Below are positions 24,376 through 35,991 of a stretch of DNA of 64,000 nt, one piece after another. Numbering within the stretch: position 1 is the stretch's first letter; each line of letters begins with the position of its first letter. This DNA comes from Lasiosphaeris hirsuta (taxonomy: Eukaryota > Ascomycota > Sordariomycetes > Sordariales > Lasiosphaeriaceae): positions 2,852,001-2,916,000 of the forward strand of contig JAUKUA010000003.1 in assembly GCA_030549175.1 (NCBI GenBank), given 5' to 3'. The notes under the pieces are model-generated. The model did no database searches and was not told the DNA's origin. It saw only the letters and a list, made by a program, of their open reading frames with translations. Made by a program: the position numbers and the translations under genes.

Positions 24376-26076
24376 TCTTTTGCTAAGGCTAGGACAGGCC
24401 CGGATAAGAGTACGACAAGTAAAGCGGCTGCGGAGGGTAATGGGTGCAGAATGATGTCTCGCGGAGCAGAAGTAAAGTGCGCGATGGTCTAGAGCAGGTC
24501 GAGCGGGGCGGCGGGATCAACTTACCATTGTCACCACAACTTAGCTTCAGGCGGGAAGGTACAGGGCAAGGGCGGAATATGACAGGAGCTCCTGCTCTCT
24601 GGATCCGACGGGGGCGACGACCAGGGTCGGCTGCTGCGCGAGTCGGTCAGGGTTCACAACGGGGTCGGCAATGTCAGGACCGTCCGAGACAGAAGAGGCT
24701 GTAGAAAAACACCACTGGGGCAAGTGTAGTGTAGCGCAGGGCGTCGCAGAGCAGAATATAGCGAGGGTAGAGGAGGGAAAAGCAGCATTCCCAAATGCCA
24801 AATGCGCGGGAAGAGGTGGTGTTCCAGTGTTCCAGAGGCGCAGCAGCACGGCTTTCTTTTAGGTGAGCGCACACTCCCATCCAACCAAGGTCGCTCGAGG
24901 CCACGCCTGTCAGCACGCTACCTATATTTCGTCAGCCCTGTGCGCCAGTGAGATGGCTTGAGATGTAGCCACCTAGCAAAACAAGTGGGGCCGCGACTTG
25001 GAAGCCTTTGTTGCACTTGGAGAGCCCCTCCAATGACGCATGCCTGACAACCTCAGCGACAGGCCCCCTTTTCAGCATGTAGCAGCCATCGAGGCTTCCA
25101 GCACCGATCAATACCGCACAAGAGGCTGCCGAACATGCACTTTCCACCAGCCATGAAGCTGCTCTACTTTTGAGGACTCAGCCCGGGCAACCTACCTACA
25201 TTTCGTCCATCTGAGCAGAATGCCATAGACAGTCTAGATCCTGGTTCGCGACCACTCGCGGCGGATGGGACGAGTGTTACTATTGTATGGAAGATAGAAG
25301 GCGCTCGCATCACAGATCCTGCTCTCGGTGGCTCTCGTGGGCCTCGGGCATCCCACGTCTACATTAGCGCCAAGGCAATCAACGGAGAACCCAGCACGTC
25401 GTCACCAACATTCCTCAGCATCTCCATCCAGATGGCCAGTATAATACACTACCCATTTGCTGCAGATCACATTACACAAGCACATGAATAAAAAGCGACA
25501 TGCCTAAGTCTTTGGTGCCTTCGCAGCCGCCTCGGCAACTATCCAGACGGGCACGGTGTAACCTCATTGGGGGACACAGTTCCTAATACTGCTTAGAAGA
25601 TGGTAAACGCTAGGTGATTGAGAACGGCGGGAACTTGGAAGAGCCCCGCGCTTCAGCGGGTCGAGCGCTGATCTTCAAAGACGGATACTGTGCAAACAAT
25701 CATCCAATCAACACTGTGACACCGTCATCCCCTAGGGTATATTCCATGGATTGGACGCCGCTTGCGCGGGCGGGCCGGCCGTGGGAAAGTCAAGCAAGTG
25801 TGGGGTAAAGACCTTAGCAGGCTGGGTGGGTTACAGCTCGGCTCGGCAGCGGCAGCGCGTTGTGCTGGATTTGGAGCTGCGAGACGAGATAGATATGGCG
25901 GGCAGCTTTCAAGTATCTCACCTCAAACACCAATTCCTCCACGGCCAATTTTCTTTGTCTCCTATGATTCCTAATTCTCGTACCATTGTCGACATAACAC
26001 GCTCTCCTAGTTCGCTCTCGCGAAATTGACGTGGAATTGGCCCCGAAAAGCCGTCTTTTCGCATGGCACCAACAGC
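24376..26076. promoter_or_regulatory. Divergent 1.7-kb upstream region (UBP15 / kinase)
   Basis: A long gap between divergent starts. I looked for coding frames and RNA genes and found none that I can support. Confidence 0.5.
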
Positions 26077-27672
26077 ATGCCGCGCCTTTCGCTCCAAAAT
26101 GCCACAGCGCCCATCCGGCTGATGAGGAGAGCGGGGGCGCTGGGCGTGGTGGCACGAGGGCAACCGCGATTTCCAGGCCGACAGCCGATACGATTTTCAC
26201 ACAGTCATGGAAGTCCGAAGTGGCGGCCCGTCTCCGTTCTGGATGAGTATGCTCCTCCGGCCCTCTCGCCCCCCCTTCCTCGCCGCGCCGTTCACACAAA
26301 GCTCACGGTTGCCTCAAGATGGGTAGCAAAGGAAGCACGCCCCATCAGCTTGCGCCAGCTGATGGTGTTTGGCCGTTCCCTGACCGAGGCGAGACTCATC
26401 AGCTCTGCCAACTATGTACGGACAGAGCTACCGACAAGGCAAGTACCGAGTGGCGGGCCTGGCTGACCTGAATCCCTATTAACGCTTGGCCCTGTCCATT
26501 AGAATCGCCCATCGCATCCGTGACATGCAACGATTACCCTATGTTGTTGTCACCAATTCGCATGTGAACGAAGTCTACGACCTGTACTACAACGCATTTG
26601 ACACGTTCCGGAAGATCAGGGAGATCAAGACATTGGAAGACAATGATCAGCTATGCAAGACAATCCGCTTTACCCTCAAGGCCCATTTGACTGTTATTCC
26701 AAAACTCGCCATGGGCATATTAGAGTGCTCCGGCCTGATGGAAGCAAAGGAGCTGGACAGGTTTATGAATACCATCTTGAAATCCGTGAGAAGACACTCC
26801 TGCTGTCCAGCTGCCCCATCACACGCTAACCCCTCAACCACCAGCGCATATCCCGCCGTGTCATAGCTGAGCAACACCTTGCCCTAACAGATACGTTCCA
26901 TGCCCCCTGGTTCTCACCCGGCGCCAAGCTCTCCGAGACTGAGTTTATCGGCGAAATCTTTCTTAAGTGCATCGCCAAGGATGTTGTCGAACGCTGTGGC
27001 GAGGAGATCCGTGACATTGCTCGGCGGGCATACGGCCCCGATGTCGCCATCCCCCAGATCAAGATCGACGGCCACCTCGACGCCAGCTTCCCCTATATCC
27101 TAAGCCACCTCGAGTACATCATTGGCGAGCTGCTTCGCAATTCAGTGCAGGCTGTCGTGGAAAAGCACGAGCACCGCAAGGATAAGGACGCCAACCCCAG
27201 CCGGCCACCACCGCCCATCGAGGTAACAATCTGCGAGAGCTCCCAGCATGTCATCATCCGCATCTCGGACCAGGGCGGTGGTGTGCCCCACGGTAGCCTG
27301 CCGTACATGTGGTCTTTCAGCAAGGGCCCTGCCAGCGGGCAGCTATTGGCAAACCTGGGGCAGGTGCCCAAGCTAGCAGCCACGATGCAGGAGCTACAGT
27401 CGGAAGACGACCGCGAAGGCGTCAACGCCGAGGCGAGCAAGCCTTTCCAGCCTTCAAGCCACGGTAACTCTCTGGCATCTTTATCAAGCCGCCCCCCGAA
27501 TCTGCGGCTCGGGATGGGTCTCCCCTTGAGCAGGGTGTACGCTGAGTATTGGGCAGGCAGCCTCGCCCTACACAGCCTAGAGGGTTACGGGGTGGATGCC
27601 TTCCTGCAGATTTCAAAGTTGGGCAATAAGAATGAGCAGCTGACAACACGGGCAACGATGGATGCCGTCTAG
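26077..27672 (+). CDS. Mitochondrial PDK/BCKDK-family protein kinase
   Basis: Exons 26077-26438, 26503-26785 and 26845-27672 give 490 residues. The family phosphorylates the E1 subunit of pyruvate or branched-chain 2-oxoacid dehydrogenase in the matrix, using a GHKL (histidine-kinase-like) ATP site. An Arg-rich presequence comes first, then the four-helix regulatory domain (LRQLMVFGRSLTEARLISSA, LPYVVVTNSHVNEVYDLYY). The GHKL motifs are the N box EYIIGELLRNSVQA (E310, N314), G1 ISDQGGGVP and G2 RLGMGLPLSRVYAEYWAG. A segment of about 50 residues between G1 and G2 is longer than in animal PDKs. The first intron starts AG|GCAAGT and is the GC-AG type: a GT start would break the LPTRIAHRIRDMQ consensus. 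Which complex it regulates cannot be told. Confidence 0.9.
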
Positions 27673-28317
27673 TGGGACGTCATCTGGGCTCGGGCGGGTA
27701 AGGGATACCCTACACATAAGACGCACTTTTGAATAGACAGCTATAATGCAGTTGAGCAAATGAACACTAAATTCCAAAGTATAATCAAGCTACTCGTAGG
27801 GGATATGTGGGCGTGTTCTTTTTCTCGGAGAAGTGGCAGCCTTTCTCATTATCTGGTATCATGAAAGGGGCGGCTGAATTACATCGTGACTAAGACAAAA
27901 TAAAATAAAATGGGGGATAAGAAATATTCGGCGAGTCGAGGTAGTAAAGTCGGGAATATCGGGGGTTGCTCCCCTCTTACAGCTGCGAAGCTAGCCAGCC
28001 GCCCTCGAGGCCCTGCGCCTCTTCGTCGCTGTCGATACACTGTCGGGGAATGAAGAGGAAAAACGAGAAGCGCCAACCCAGGAATATTTTCTCCACTCAA
28101 GCCCAGATATCGAACGAAACCACAGCTAACACGTCGGGGCCCTTGGAACATATCCATGAAGCAGATTACTTTTCCTTTTCTGGACGGCTCTCCACAGCCA
28201 GCCATCCATGTTGGTGCACTTTTCAAGAGCGAACGATAAGGCGATGATGTGGTGGGTGATTGCTAAACCAACAGAAGCACCCCCGCAAGGGGATGATCGT
28301 GTAAACTCGCAGAAACC
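27673..28317. other. Convergent 3' intergenic region
   Basis: Lies between the convergent kinase and septin genes. No gene is seen. Confidence 0.5.
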
Positions 28318-29633
28318 TTAACGGCGGCCGTGGCTGCGCACAGCACTACCTTGCATCTGCTCCAACTCGCCTTCGAGCTGTTTGATCTGAGCATGGGTTT
28401 GCTCGAGGTCCTTGTTGAGACGGTCACGCTCAGCAATGAGCTTCTGCTCCCATTGCCGGAAACGCTGCTCCTCGATCTTGACCTGCTCGGTAAAGCGCTT
28501 GCGAAGCGCCTCCTCCTCCTCCTTGAACTTAGGGTTGTCGAGCTTTCTTGGGCGGGCCTCGCCAAACTTGCGGGTCTCCATCTGCTGTGCGCGGTACGCC
28601 TCATAGTGCAGCTCTTCGGTTGTGTGGATCAAATCCAGCATGTGGGTGCGGATCAGGATTGACCGGAGCTTCTTGAAGTCGCAGTGGTCCTCATTCTCAA
28701 CCTCGGCAACACCCCACGAATATTGACGACCCTTCACAATACGCCCATCTCCGGTCTTTACATCCTTCTCCGAACCAATCACAGCGAATGGCATAGCGGC
28801 CATCAAGCTCCGCGCGTGCTGGGCCGCGGCCTCGTCATCCTCCTCGATAGGCGGCTGGTAGATCTTGATGCTCTGAGCCTCAATGACAGCACGAATCTGA
28901 AAGGCATTAGTACAGCACGGTCATGCTAGGAAAGGGGACCGATCTGCTGCTCACTCTCTGCTTGAACTTGGCCAGATCAGCGGGACTCAGGGTGTCAGCC
29001 TTGGCGATGACGGGAATAAGGTTGACACGGGAGCAGAGCCTCTTCATGACTTCGATATCTAGTGGCTTCAGGGTGTGGCCGGTGGGACGGATGAAGTAGA
29101 GGCAGGCGTGGACACGGAGGTCGATCTTGTCCTGGCGGCGAGGCTGTTGCTCTTGGAGCATGTAAGACTCGTGCTGGTCGTCGAGGAACTCGATGATGGG
29201 CATCCACGAGTCCCGGTTGTTGACATAATCGCCGAATCCAGGGGTATCGATAACCGTCAGGCGAACTACGACAGAGTCAGAGCCGTTTACCATATGGGGT
29301 TGGTTGATGGTACCCTTGAAGAACTTCTCCTCCAGCTCGGCCTTGGTAATCTCGATCTCCACCGTCTTGTCAACCTGCTTTTGGTGCCGACGCTTGTGGT
29401 CGGCATAGTTCTTGATGGTGGTGGAGAACAGCGTGTTGATGAAAGTCGTCTTGCCGAGTCCGGACTCGCCAGCAACCTAGAAGGGAGGTAAGAGGCAGGC
29501 TTGGCAAGCTGTGCACGCGGGATCTGACCATAATAGTGAAGGCAGCGCCCCTTTTTGCGACAATCTTGTGTCGCTGGTTGGGCAAATTGGCAATGCCAAT
29601 CGGTGAGGCGCTCTCAGCGGCGGCAGGAGCCAT
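28318..29633 (-). CDS. aspB: Septin, AspB/Cdc3 type
   Basis: Exons 29633-29529, 29476-28955 and 28896-28318 give 401 residues. Septins are GTP-binding proteins that assemble into filaments and rings at septa and hyphal tips. After GIANLPNQRHKIVAKRGAAF (polybasic membrane-binding stretch) come the P-loop GESGLGKT (38-45), the switch DTPGFGD (112-118) and AKAD (193-196). The septin-unique element precedes a long C-terminal coiled coil (about 310-395, with FTEQVKIEEQRFRQWEQK). The N-terminal sequence and coiled coil fit the Cdc3 (AspB) class best; another core septin is less likely. The start is the ATG directly before APAAAES. The gene lies head to head with PWP2. Confidence 0.94.
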
Positions 29634-30170
29634 CTTGGAGCTTTTTATCGATCGCAATCGGGGAAATATTTAGGTAAGGGTCGTGGCCTCGTTGATACGA
29701 CGGCAAAAAGGACAATTGGGGGGGAGAAGATGGCTGAAGAAGGATGTGTTTTTGGGTTTGGTGTTGACAAGTTGACCGTGGGAAAGACGGGAGCTTGTGC
29801 TTCAGGGGAATTTGCCTGTCAAATTTCCAGACCAGACAGCGTGCACGGGGCACATCACAGCAAACGGGGCGGGAAATATGGGGCCCCTTGTCCCCTTTTT
29901 CCACCTTCCCCAGCCGTGACAGCTCCCGCTCCACCTCGCAGTGCCTGCCAGCCCCCGGGATCCCTCGCCAATGGAGAAGCATGGGCAACCTGCGCCGCCG
30001 GCCACGGAGAAAGAATTGACCGGCCCCGCTAAAAAGTTTGGAAAGCCCAGAAATTTTTGGCAGCAGAAGCACGGGCCATGCAGGCGTGGCCGTACATCCC
30101 ACTTTGATTCTCGGCGCAGAATCACAAACCATCGTCGTGTAATCGACTGCGCAATGGGCCAGAGGTGACC
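29634..30170. promoter_or_regulatory. Bidirectional promoter region (septin / PWP2)
   Basis: Only 537 bp separate the two start codons, so both promoters and both 5' leaders must fit here. I see no open frame with family signal and no certain TATA box. Confidence 0.6.
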
Positions 30171-33001
30171 ATGAAGACTGATTTCAAGGTGAGATATGCC
30201 TTCCCCGCCAATTGGAACCGCAGCTAACCCTGGGCTCAGTTCTCCAACCTTCTGGGAACAGTGTACTGCAAGGGCAACCTCCTGTTCAGCCCAGACGGTA
30301 CGCATCTCTTTTCCCCCGTCGGTAACAGAGTCACCGTCTTCAACTTGGTCGAGTAAGACCCCTCCCTGTCCTTTTGCTTGCATTGCCATGCCCTAACTCG
30401 CCCTCGCCCGCCAGTAACAAGTCGTACACCCTCCCGTTCTCCCACCGAAAGAATGTGTCCCGCATAGGCCTGACCCCCCAGGGCAACATCCTCCTCTCGA
30501 TCGACGAAGATGGCCATGCCATATTGACGAACATGCCCCGGCGCGTTGTATTATACCACTTCTCCTTCAAGGCGCCTGTAACAGCGCTGTCCTTCTCGCC
30601 GTCGGGGCGACATTTTGTGGTCGGAGTGGGCAGGAAAATCGAAGTATGGCAGGTGCCGTCGACTCCGGACTCGAATGCCGAAGGCGAGCTTGAATTCGCG
30701 CCCTTCGTGCGCCACCACACCCACACACAACACTTCGATGATGTTCGCCACATAGAATGGTCGAGCGACTCGAGGTTCTTCCTCAGCGCCTCCAAGGACC
30801 TGACCGCGAGGATATGGAGCTTGAACGCAGAGGAGGGCTTCACCCCCACTGTCCTGTCGGGGCACAGACAGGGTGTCATGGGTGCCTGGTTCTCCAAAGA
30901 CCAAGAAACCATCTATACCGTTAGCAAGGATGGTGCTGTGTTTGATTGGCAATACACCAGCAGGCCGCTGCGGGATGACGAGATGCGCGACGACGATGAT
31001 TCAGATACGCGATGGAGGATCACCCACAAGTACTACTTCATGCAAAACAGCGCCACACTTTGTTGTGCTGCCTTCCACCAGGAATCGAACTTGCTTGTGG
31101 CTGGATTCTCTAATGGTATTTTTGGGCTGTACGAGATGCCCGACTTCAACATGATTCACACTCTCAGTATATCTCAGAACGAGATTGACTTCGTAACAAT
31201 CAACAAGACAGGAGAGTGGTTGGCATTCGGTGCGTCACGACTTGGTCAACTGCTAGTATGGGAATGGCAGTCCGAATCATACATCCTCAAGCAACAAGGC
31301 CATTTCGATGCCATGAACGCGCTGGAGTATGCCCCTGATGGCCAAAGGATCGTCACCACAGCCGATGACGGTAAAATTAAGGTGTGGGATGTTGAATCCG
31401 GCTTCTGCATTGTCACGTTCACAGAGCACACGAGTGGTGTTACTGCCTGTGAGTTTGCAAAGAAGGGCAACGTTCTCTTTACGTCAAGTTTGGACGGATC
31501 AATCCGAGCGTGGGATTTGATTCGGTACAGGAACTTTAGAACGTTTACCGCACCAGAGAGGCTGTCTTTCTCATGCTTGGCAGTCGACCCTAGCGGCGAG
31601 ATTGTCGCGGCAGGGTCGGTTGACTCCTTCGACATCCATATTTGGTCCGTCCAAACAGGACAGCTCCTCGATCGGCTCTCAGGCCACGAGGGGCCAGTGT
31701 CGTCGCTCGCATTTGCACCGAACGGCGGGCTTCTAGTCAGCGGTAGTTGGGACAGGACAGCTCGGATATGGTCCATTTTTGACCGAACACAAACCAGCGA
31801 GCCCTTGTCGCTGCAATCGGATATCCTGGACATTGCATTCCGACCCGACTCGCTGCAGATTGCCATCTCTACACTTGACGGTCAGCTATCATTCTGGTCA
31901 GTATCAGAAGCTGAACAGGTGTCCGGCCTCGACGGTCGACGAGACGTCTCTGGAGGGCGTAAGATCGGTGACCGGAGAACCGCTGCCAACGTGTCGGGAA
32001 CGAAATGCTACAGCACAATTCGTTACAGCACAGACGGCTCGTCCCTGCTTGCAGGCGGAAACAGCAAGTATATCTGCCTGTACTCCGTCACCACCATGGT
32101 ACTGCTCAAAAAGTTCACTGTGAGCGTCAATTTGTCACTCTCAGGCACCCAGGAGTTCCTCAACAGTAAGTTACTTACTGAGGCGGGGCCTGTCGAGCTC
32201 CTGGATGATCAAGGCGAGGCATCCGACTTCGAAAGTCGGATAGACAGGTCTCTCCCAGGCGCCAAGCGGGGCGACCCTTCGGCGAGGAAGAGGATGGCAG
32301 AAGTAAGGGTAAACGGAGTAGCATTTTCACCAAACGGATCAGCCTTTTGCGCTGCTTCGACGGAGGGGTTGTTGGTCTACAGTCTTGACAGTGCTGTGCA
32401 GTTCGACCCCTTCGACCTAAACATGGAAATCACCCCAGCCTCGACTCTGGCTGTGTTGCAGCAAGAGCAGGACTACCTGAAGGCCCTTGTCATGGCCTTC
32501 CGGCTGAACGAGGCGGGCCTGATCCAGCGGGTGTTCCAGGCAATCCCACACCAAGACATCGGCCTCGTTGTGGATCAATTTCCAATTGTCTACGTTGCGA
32601 GGTTGTTGCGCTATGTTGCTGCCCAGACGGAGCAGTCCCCTCATATTGAGTTCTGTCTGCTCTGGATCAAGGCCCTTGTTGACAAGCACGGCGCCTGGTT
32701 GGCGGCCAACAGAGCCAAGGTTGACATTGAGCTCCGGGTCGTGGCACGAGCCGTGTCGAAGATGAAGGATGAGATCAGGCGGCTTGGCGACGAGAATGTC
32801 TACATGGTGGACTACCTCCTTGGCCAGGCCGGTGATAAGAAGACCGAGACGGCCGCAGCTCAGGGGTCGCTTGAATGGTCCGCGACTAATCAGCTGGATG
32901 TCAAGGCACTACCCTCTTCAACCGGAAATGAGCCGAGTTGGAGCAATGTCATGCCAGAACAGGTTGTCGATAGCGAAGAAGAGTGGATTGGGTTGGATTA
33001 G
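30171..33001 (+). CDS. PWP2: Periodic tryptophan protein 2 (UtpB subunit)
   Basis: Exons 30171-30188 (only MKTDFK), 30240-30352 and 30415-33001 give 905 residues, near the usual length of about 920. Pwp2/Utp1 is a scaffold of the UtpB module of the small-subunit processome, needed for early 18S rRNA processing in the nucleolus. Two tandem WD40 propellers are visible as repeated WD/WS units (DDVRHIEWSSDSRFFLSAS, LDGSIRAWDL, GSWDRTARIW). The family's C-terminal helical domain (from about residue 730, PASTLAVLQQEQDYLKALVM) follows. The N-terminal start matches the Pwp2 hallmark FKFSNLLGTVYCKGNL. The tiny first exon is easy to miss, but phase and conservation demand it. Confidence 0.95.
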
Positions 33002-33191
33002 AGAGAGGCCCGTAAATATACCTGATTGATACCACTTGCACAAATCATTAAGTTGCCAACCCCTGTGTGTTGTCACATTCTTGACTGGGTGCTTGTTTTC
33101 ATACGTTCGGAAGCGCAAGGATCCCTTTTCTATTTAACTGGCATCGATTTCCGACATGGTTGAACAGTGGTTCGAGTTGATCCCCCACCAG

Positions 33192-34983
33192 CTAGAGTTT
33201 CGCATCCTGAAAATCCGGGACATCCTATCCACCAGTTAGTCAGAACTCCTGCCAGACATGTTACGGAATGAAGCTACCTGCCACGCCTCCTCAAGACCAC
33301 AGGTGCGTACCCAGTCTGGGCCTGGCGCCCCGGCCGAGTCGACAATCAGATGGAACACTCTCATCCACAGGTCATCGCCCTTGATCTTCATCCAGTCCTT
33401 ATCCGAGTACTTCATAGAGAGGTCGCGGCCGATGAGGGCGGCGCGGGCGAGCTTGATAGTGTGCCCATCTTCCGGGAGAAAGTAGAGGCGGGACACGACT
33501 TCTGTCGATTTGGTTAGCATGACTAGGTGTCAGAGTCGGGGGAGGGAACTCGCCGATGGGAGTTTTCGCCGGGTTAGCCTTGGGTTGGTAGGAAGCTATT
33601 TTGTCGAGAGAGAGGGGCGGGGCAGCGCGGGCGGCGTACTCGAGCAGGTCCATTCTGATCTTCCACTCGAGGAGGCGGGCTTTGGTCTCGGCGGTGATCC
33701 AGGGCTGGGCGTTGATGGTTAGGAATATAGGGCTGGCGTTGACATGGTGGCTAAGCTGGTTAGTCTCGCTCCTTTTGGCGTTTTGTTTTTCGATGGGGAC
33801 GGCTTACATTAGGAAGAAGTCGTACTTGGGTATCTTTCCAGGATGGATCGCGGCTGCTGATGCCATGTACACGCAGGCATCAAACATCTCGGCAGTCTTT
33901 TCCTCGAGCTCCTCAGGCAAGACCCTCACCCGCGCAGCTAGACTGAGGATCTCGTCCCTCGCACGCTTCAACACACCGTCGCGAATCTTGTTCCCATCCT
34001 CATTCCTCACAACCCCCCCAAGCTTCTCATCACCCCTAATCGCCTCAAACAAGTCGACGATCGAGCCGCCCCCCGGGCCCTCCCCAGCCGCTCTCTCCGC
34101 CTCGACCAAAAACCCCCGGATATCAATGCCGTGCACCGCCGTCTGCGCCAGCGCCTCGGCCACAATCGCGGGCTGCTTCCACTCCATGCCGTACATTAGC
34201 TGGATCAGCGGGTGCAAGAAGCCCGAGAAGAGGCGGACAAGCATGTCGTCGGCCGCAGCATCGCCGCTGAACAAATACTCGTTGACGACAGCCTCCCACC
34301 CGCGGGCGTCGATCTCGCGCTGGAAGAAGCGCAGGAAGTCGGGGTAGTACTGCTCCTTGCCGATGTACTTTTTCGCGTGGTTCCGGGTCTTCAGGTTCGC
34401 AAGTACACGGTCGTGCGTGGGTAGGACGGGCCGCTGGTAGGCCGTGTTACCATCGTAGCCCTTTTGCAGCGCAGCAGCAGGAGCCCCGGTGCCATAGAGA
34501 GCGAGGATGTGGTGAGGTATCTGTGGCGTGGTTAGATTTGGACCACACCGCGGTAGAGTTGGGAAGGTGACTTACATGGTTGTGGAATCTGTCCTGATTG
34601 AAAAAGACATGGTGTTTCTGTTGCACACCCTCTGTTCAGCCGAGTCCCGGGGCAAACAAAAACCTACAAGACTACCGCAAAAAGGGGCCCCCCCTAGGTA
34701 AACAAAACAACTGCTCCCCACTCCCCACTCCCCCACTCACCTCCAAATCCTCTTGCAGCAGCTCCGACGCCTTCCTGGCTACCGCCTCCGTCTGCGTAAC
34801 CTTCCAAAGCCCACTATCCCCCGCGGCAATCTGCACACGATACGGGGACCCCGATGCGGCGCCCATTGCCGGACCTAAACTTTGAAATCCTCGGACCGGA
34901 GTTGCAGCTGAGATGCCAGTTGTTGGCTGCACCCGCTGGAATGCTTGCAGATTGAATGCCGTCGCCCTGACGAAATGGCGCAT
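33192..34983 (-). CDS. Questin-oxidase-like (AflY/GedK family, DUF4243) protein
   Basis: Best reading: exons 34983-34741, 34617-34576, 34520-33808, 33750-33554, 33501-33278 and 33206-33192, about 477 residues. The family includes AflY (aflatoxin) and GedK (geodin), proposed Baeyer-Villiger-type oxidases of anthraquinones without a classical cofactor motif. Typical features are KHHVFFNQDRFHNHIPHHILALYGTGA near the start of the domain, YLFSGDAAADDMLVRLFSGFLHPLIQLMYG, and VVSRLYFLPEDGHTIKLARAALIG. An N-terminal extension of about 60 residues is Arg-rich and could be a mitochondrial leader. The fourth intron fits phase only with a GC donor (G|GCGAGT). The gene end is uncertain: a short last exon ending at 33192, or read-through to a stop at 33236. 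No polyketide synthase lies nearby. Confidence 0.78.
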
Positions 34984-35991
34984 CTCCCGACTAACCAGGT
35001 TAACCACCCTTCCGAACCACAAGTCTTTCAGATGTTGTTCAATATTCCATCTAATCTAGCCCTATGTGAGCGCAATGTTTGGATGAGATTGACGAGCAAA
35101 CTACATTGTGATTTCGCCCGATTGTGATTAATTTATAACCAGCAAGCCACTGTCCAGAAGCATTCAGCTCCCTACGTCATAACGGAACAGGGTGCAACCA
35201 AGCCAATCCCGTGTAAGCCTCAGCTTTCTGCATCGGAAACATGTCGTGGACGAACAACGGAGGACCTCGTAATCCTTCGTAATACCGAGCCGAGCAAAAT
35301 CTCACTTGACTTCAAAACCTGACCATTCAATGAACGCTCAACCCACTGACCCGGGCCCCAAGCTCGCGTCCTGGCTCCGGCAGCCCAGCCCATGCATTGT
35401 GTGTGCTATTTGAATGCAAGGCAAGATGGACCCGTCACTTGGATTCATCTCCAAAGTCCTCTATTCCTCTCCTGAGACCCAACCCCGTCTGCTAGGGGCG
35501 GATCTATATATGCAGCCCATTCCTTCCTTTTACTTAACACTACCATGAACCTTTGCGTGTTTCCCTTTTATACCCCCCTTTGCCTCCGTCCACTGAATCC
35601 AATGGCTACCCATTGTGGTAGTTTTCATATCAGGTCTCCCAACGCAAAAGCAACGAAAAACAAAAGGGCGCCCGCTGGTCTAAGGTATGCATCCATCCGT
35701 GACGTAAAAGTACCACCGCACCGAAAAGCCACCGGGCTGCTTTCTCTCTTCTTTTGTGCATGCAGCTTCCAAGGACCACCCAGCAGAACTACATCTAATA
35801 TTACCATCTAACCGCATCCTGTCAGTCTTTATGTCGACTCGGGCTCCGGTGAATTTTAGACGGCCGCTCGCTAATGAGCCTTTGCGCTGTCGCCACATCG
35901 TACCCGACAATATTAGTCAAATAATAGAGCCTGTTGTGACGCCAAGTTAGCCCATCTCCTCTATCCTTGTCCAGAAACAGACTGTATGCAC
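34984..35991. other. Intergenic, tandem minus-strand genes
   Basis: A 1-kb gap with the promoter of the questin-oxidase-like gene and the 3' end of the phosphatase gene. No further gene is seen. Confidence 0.5.
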
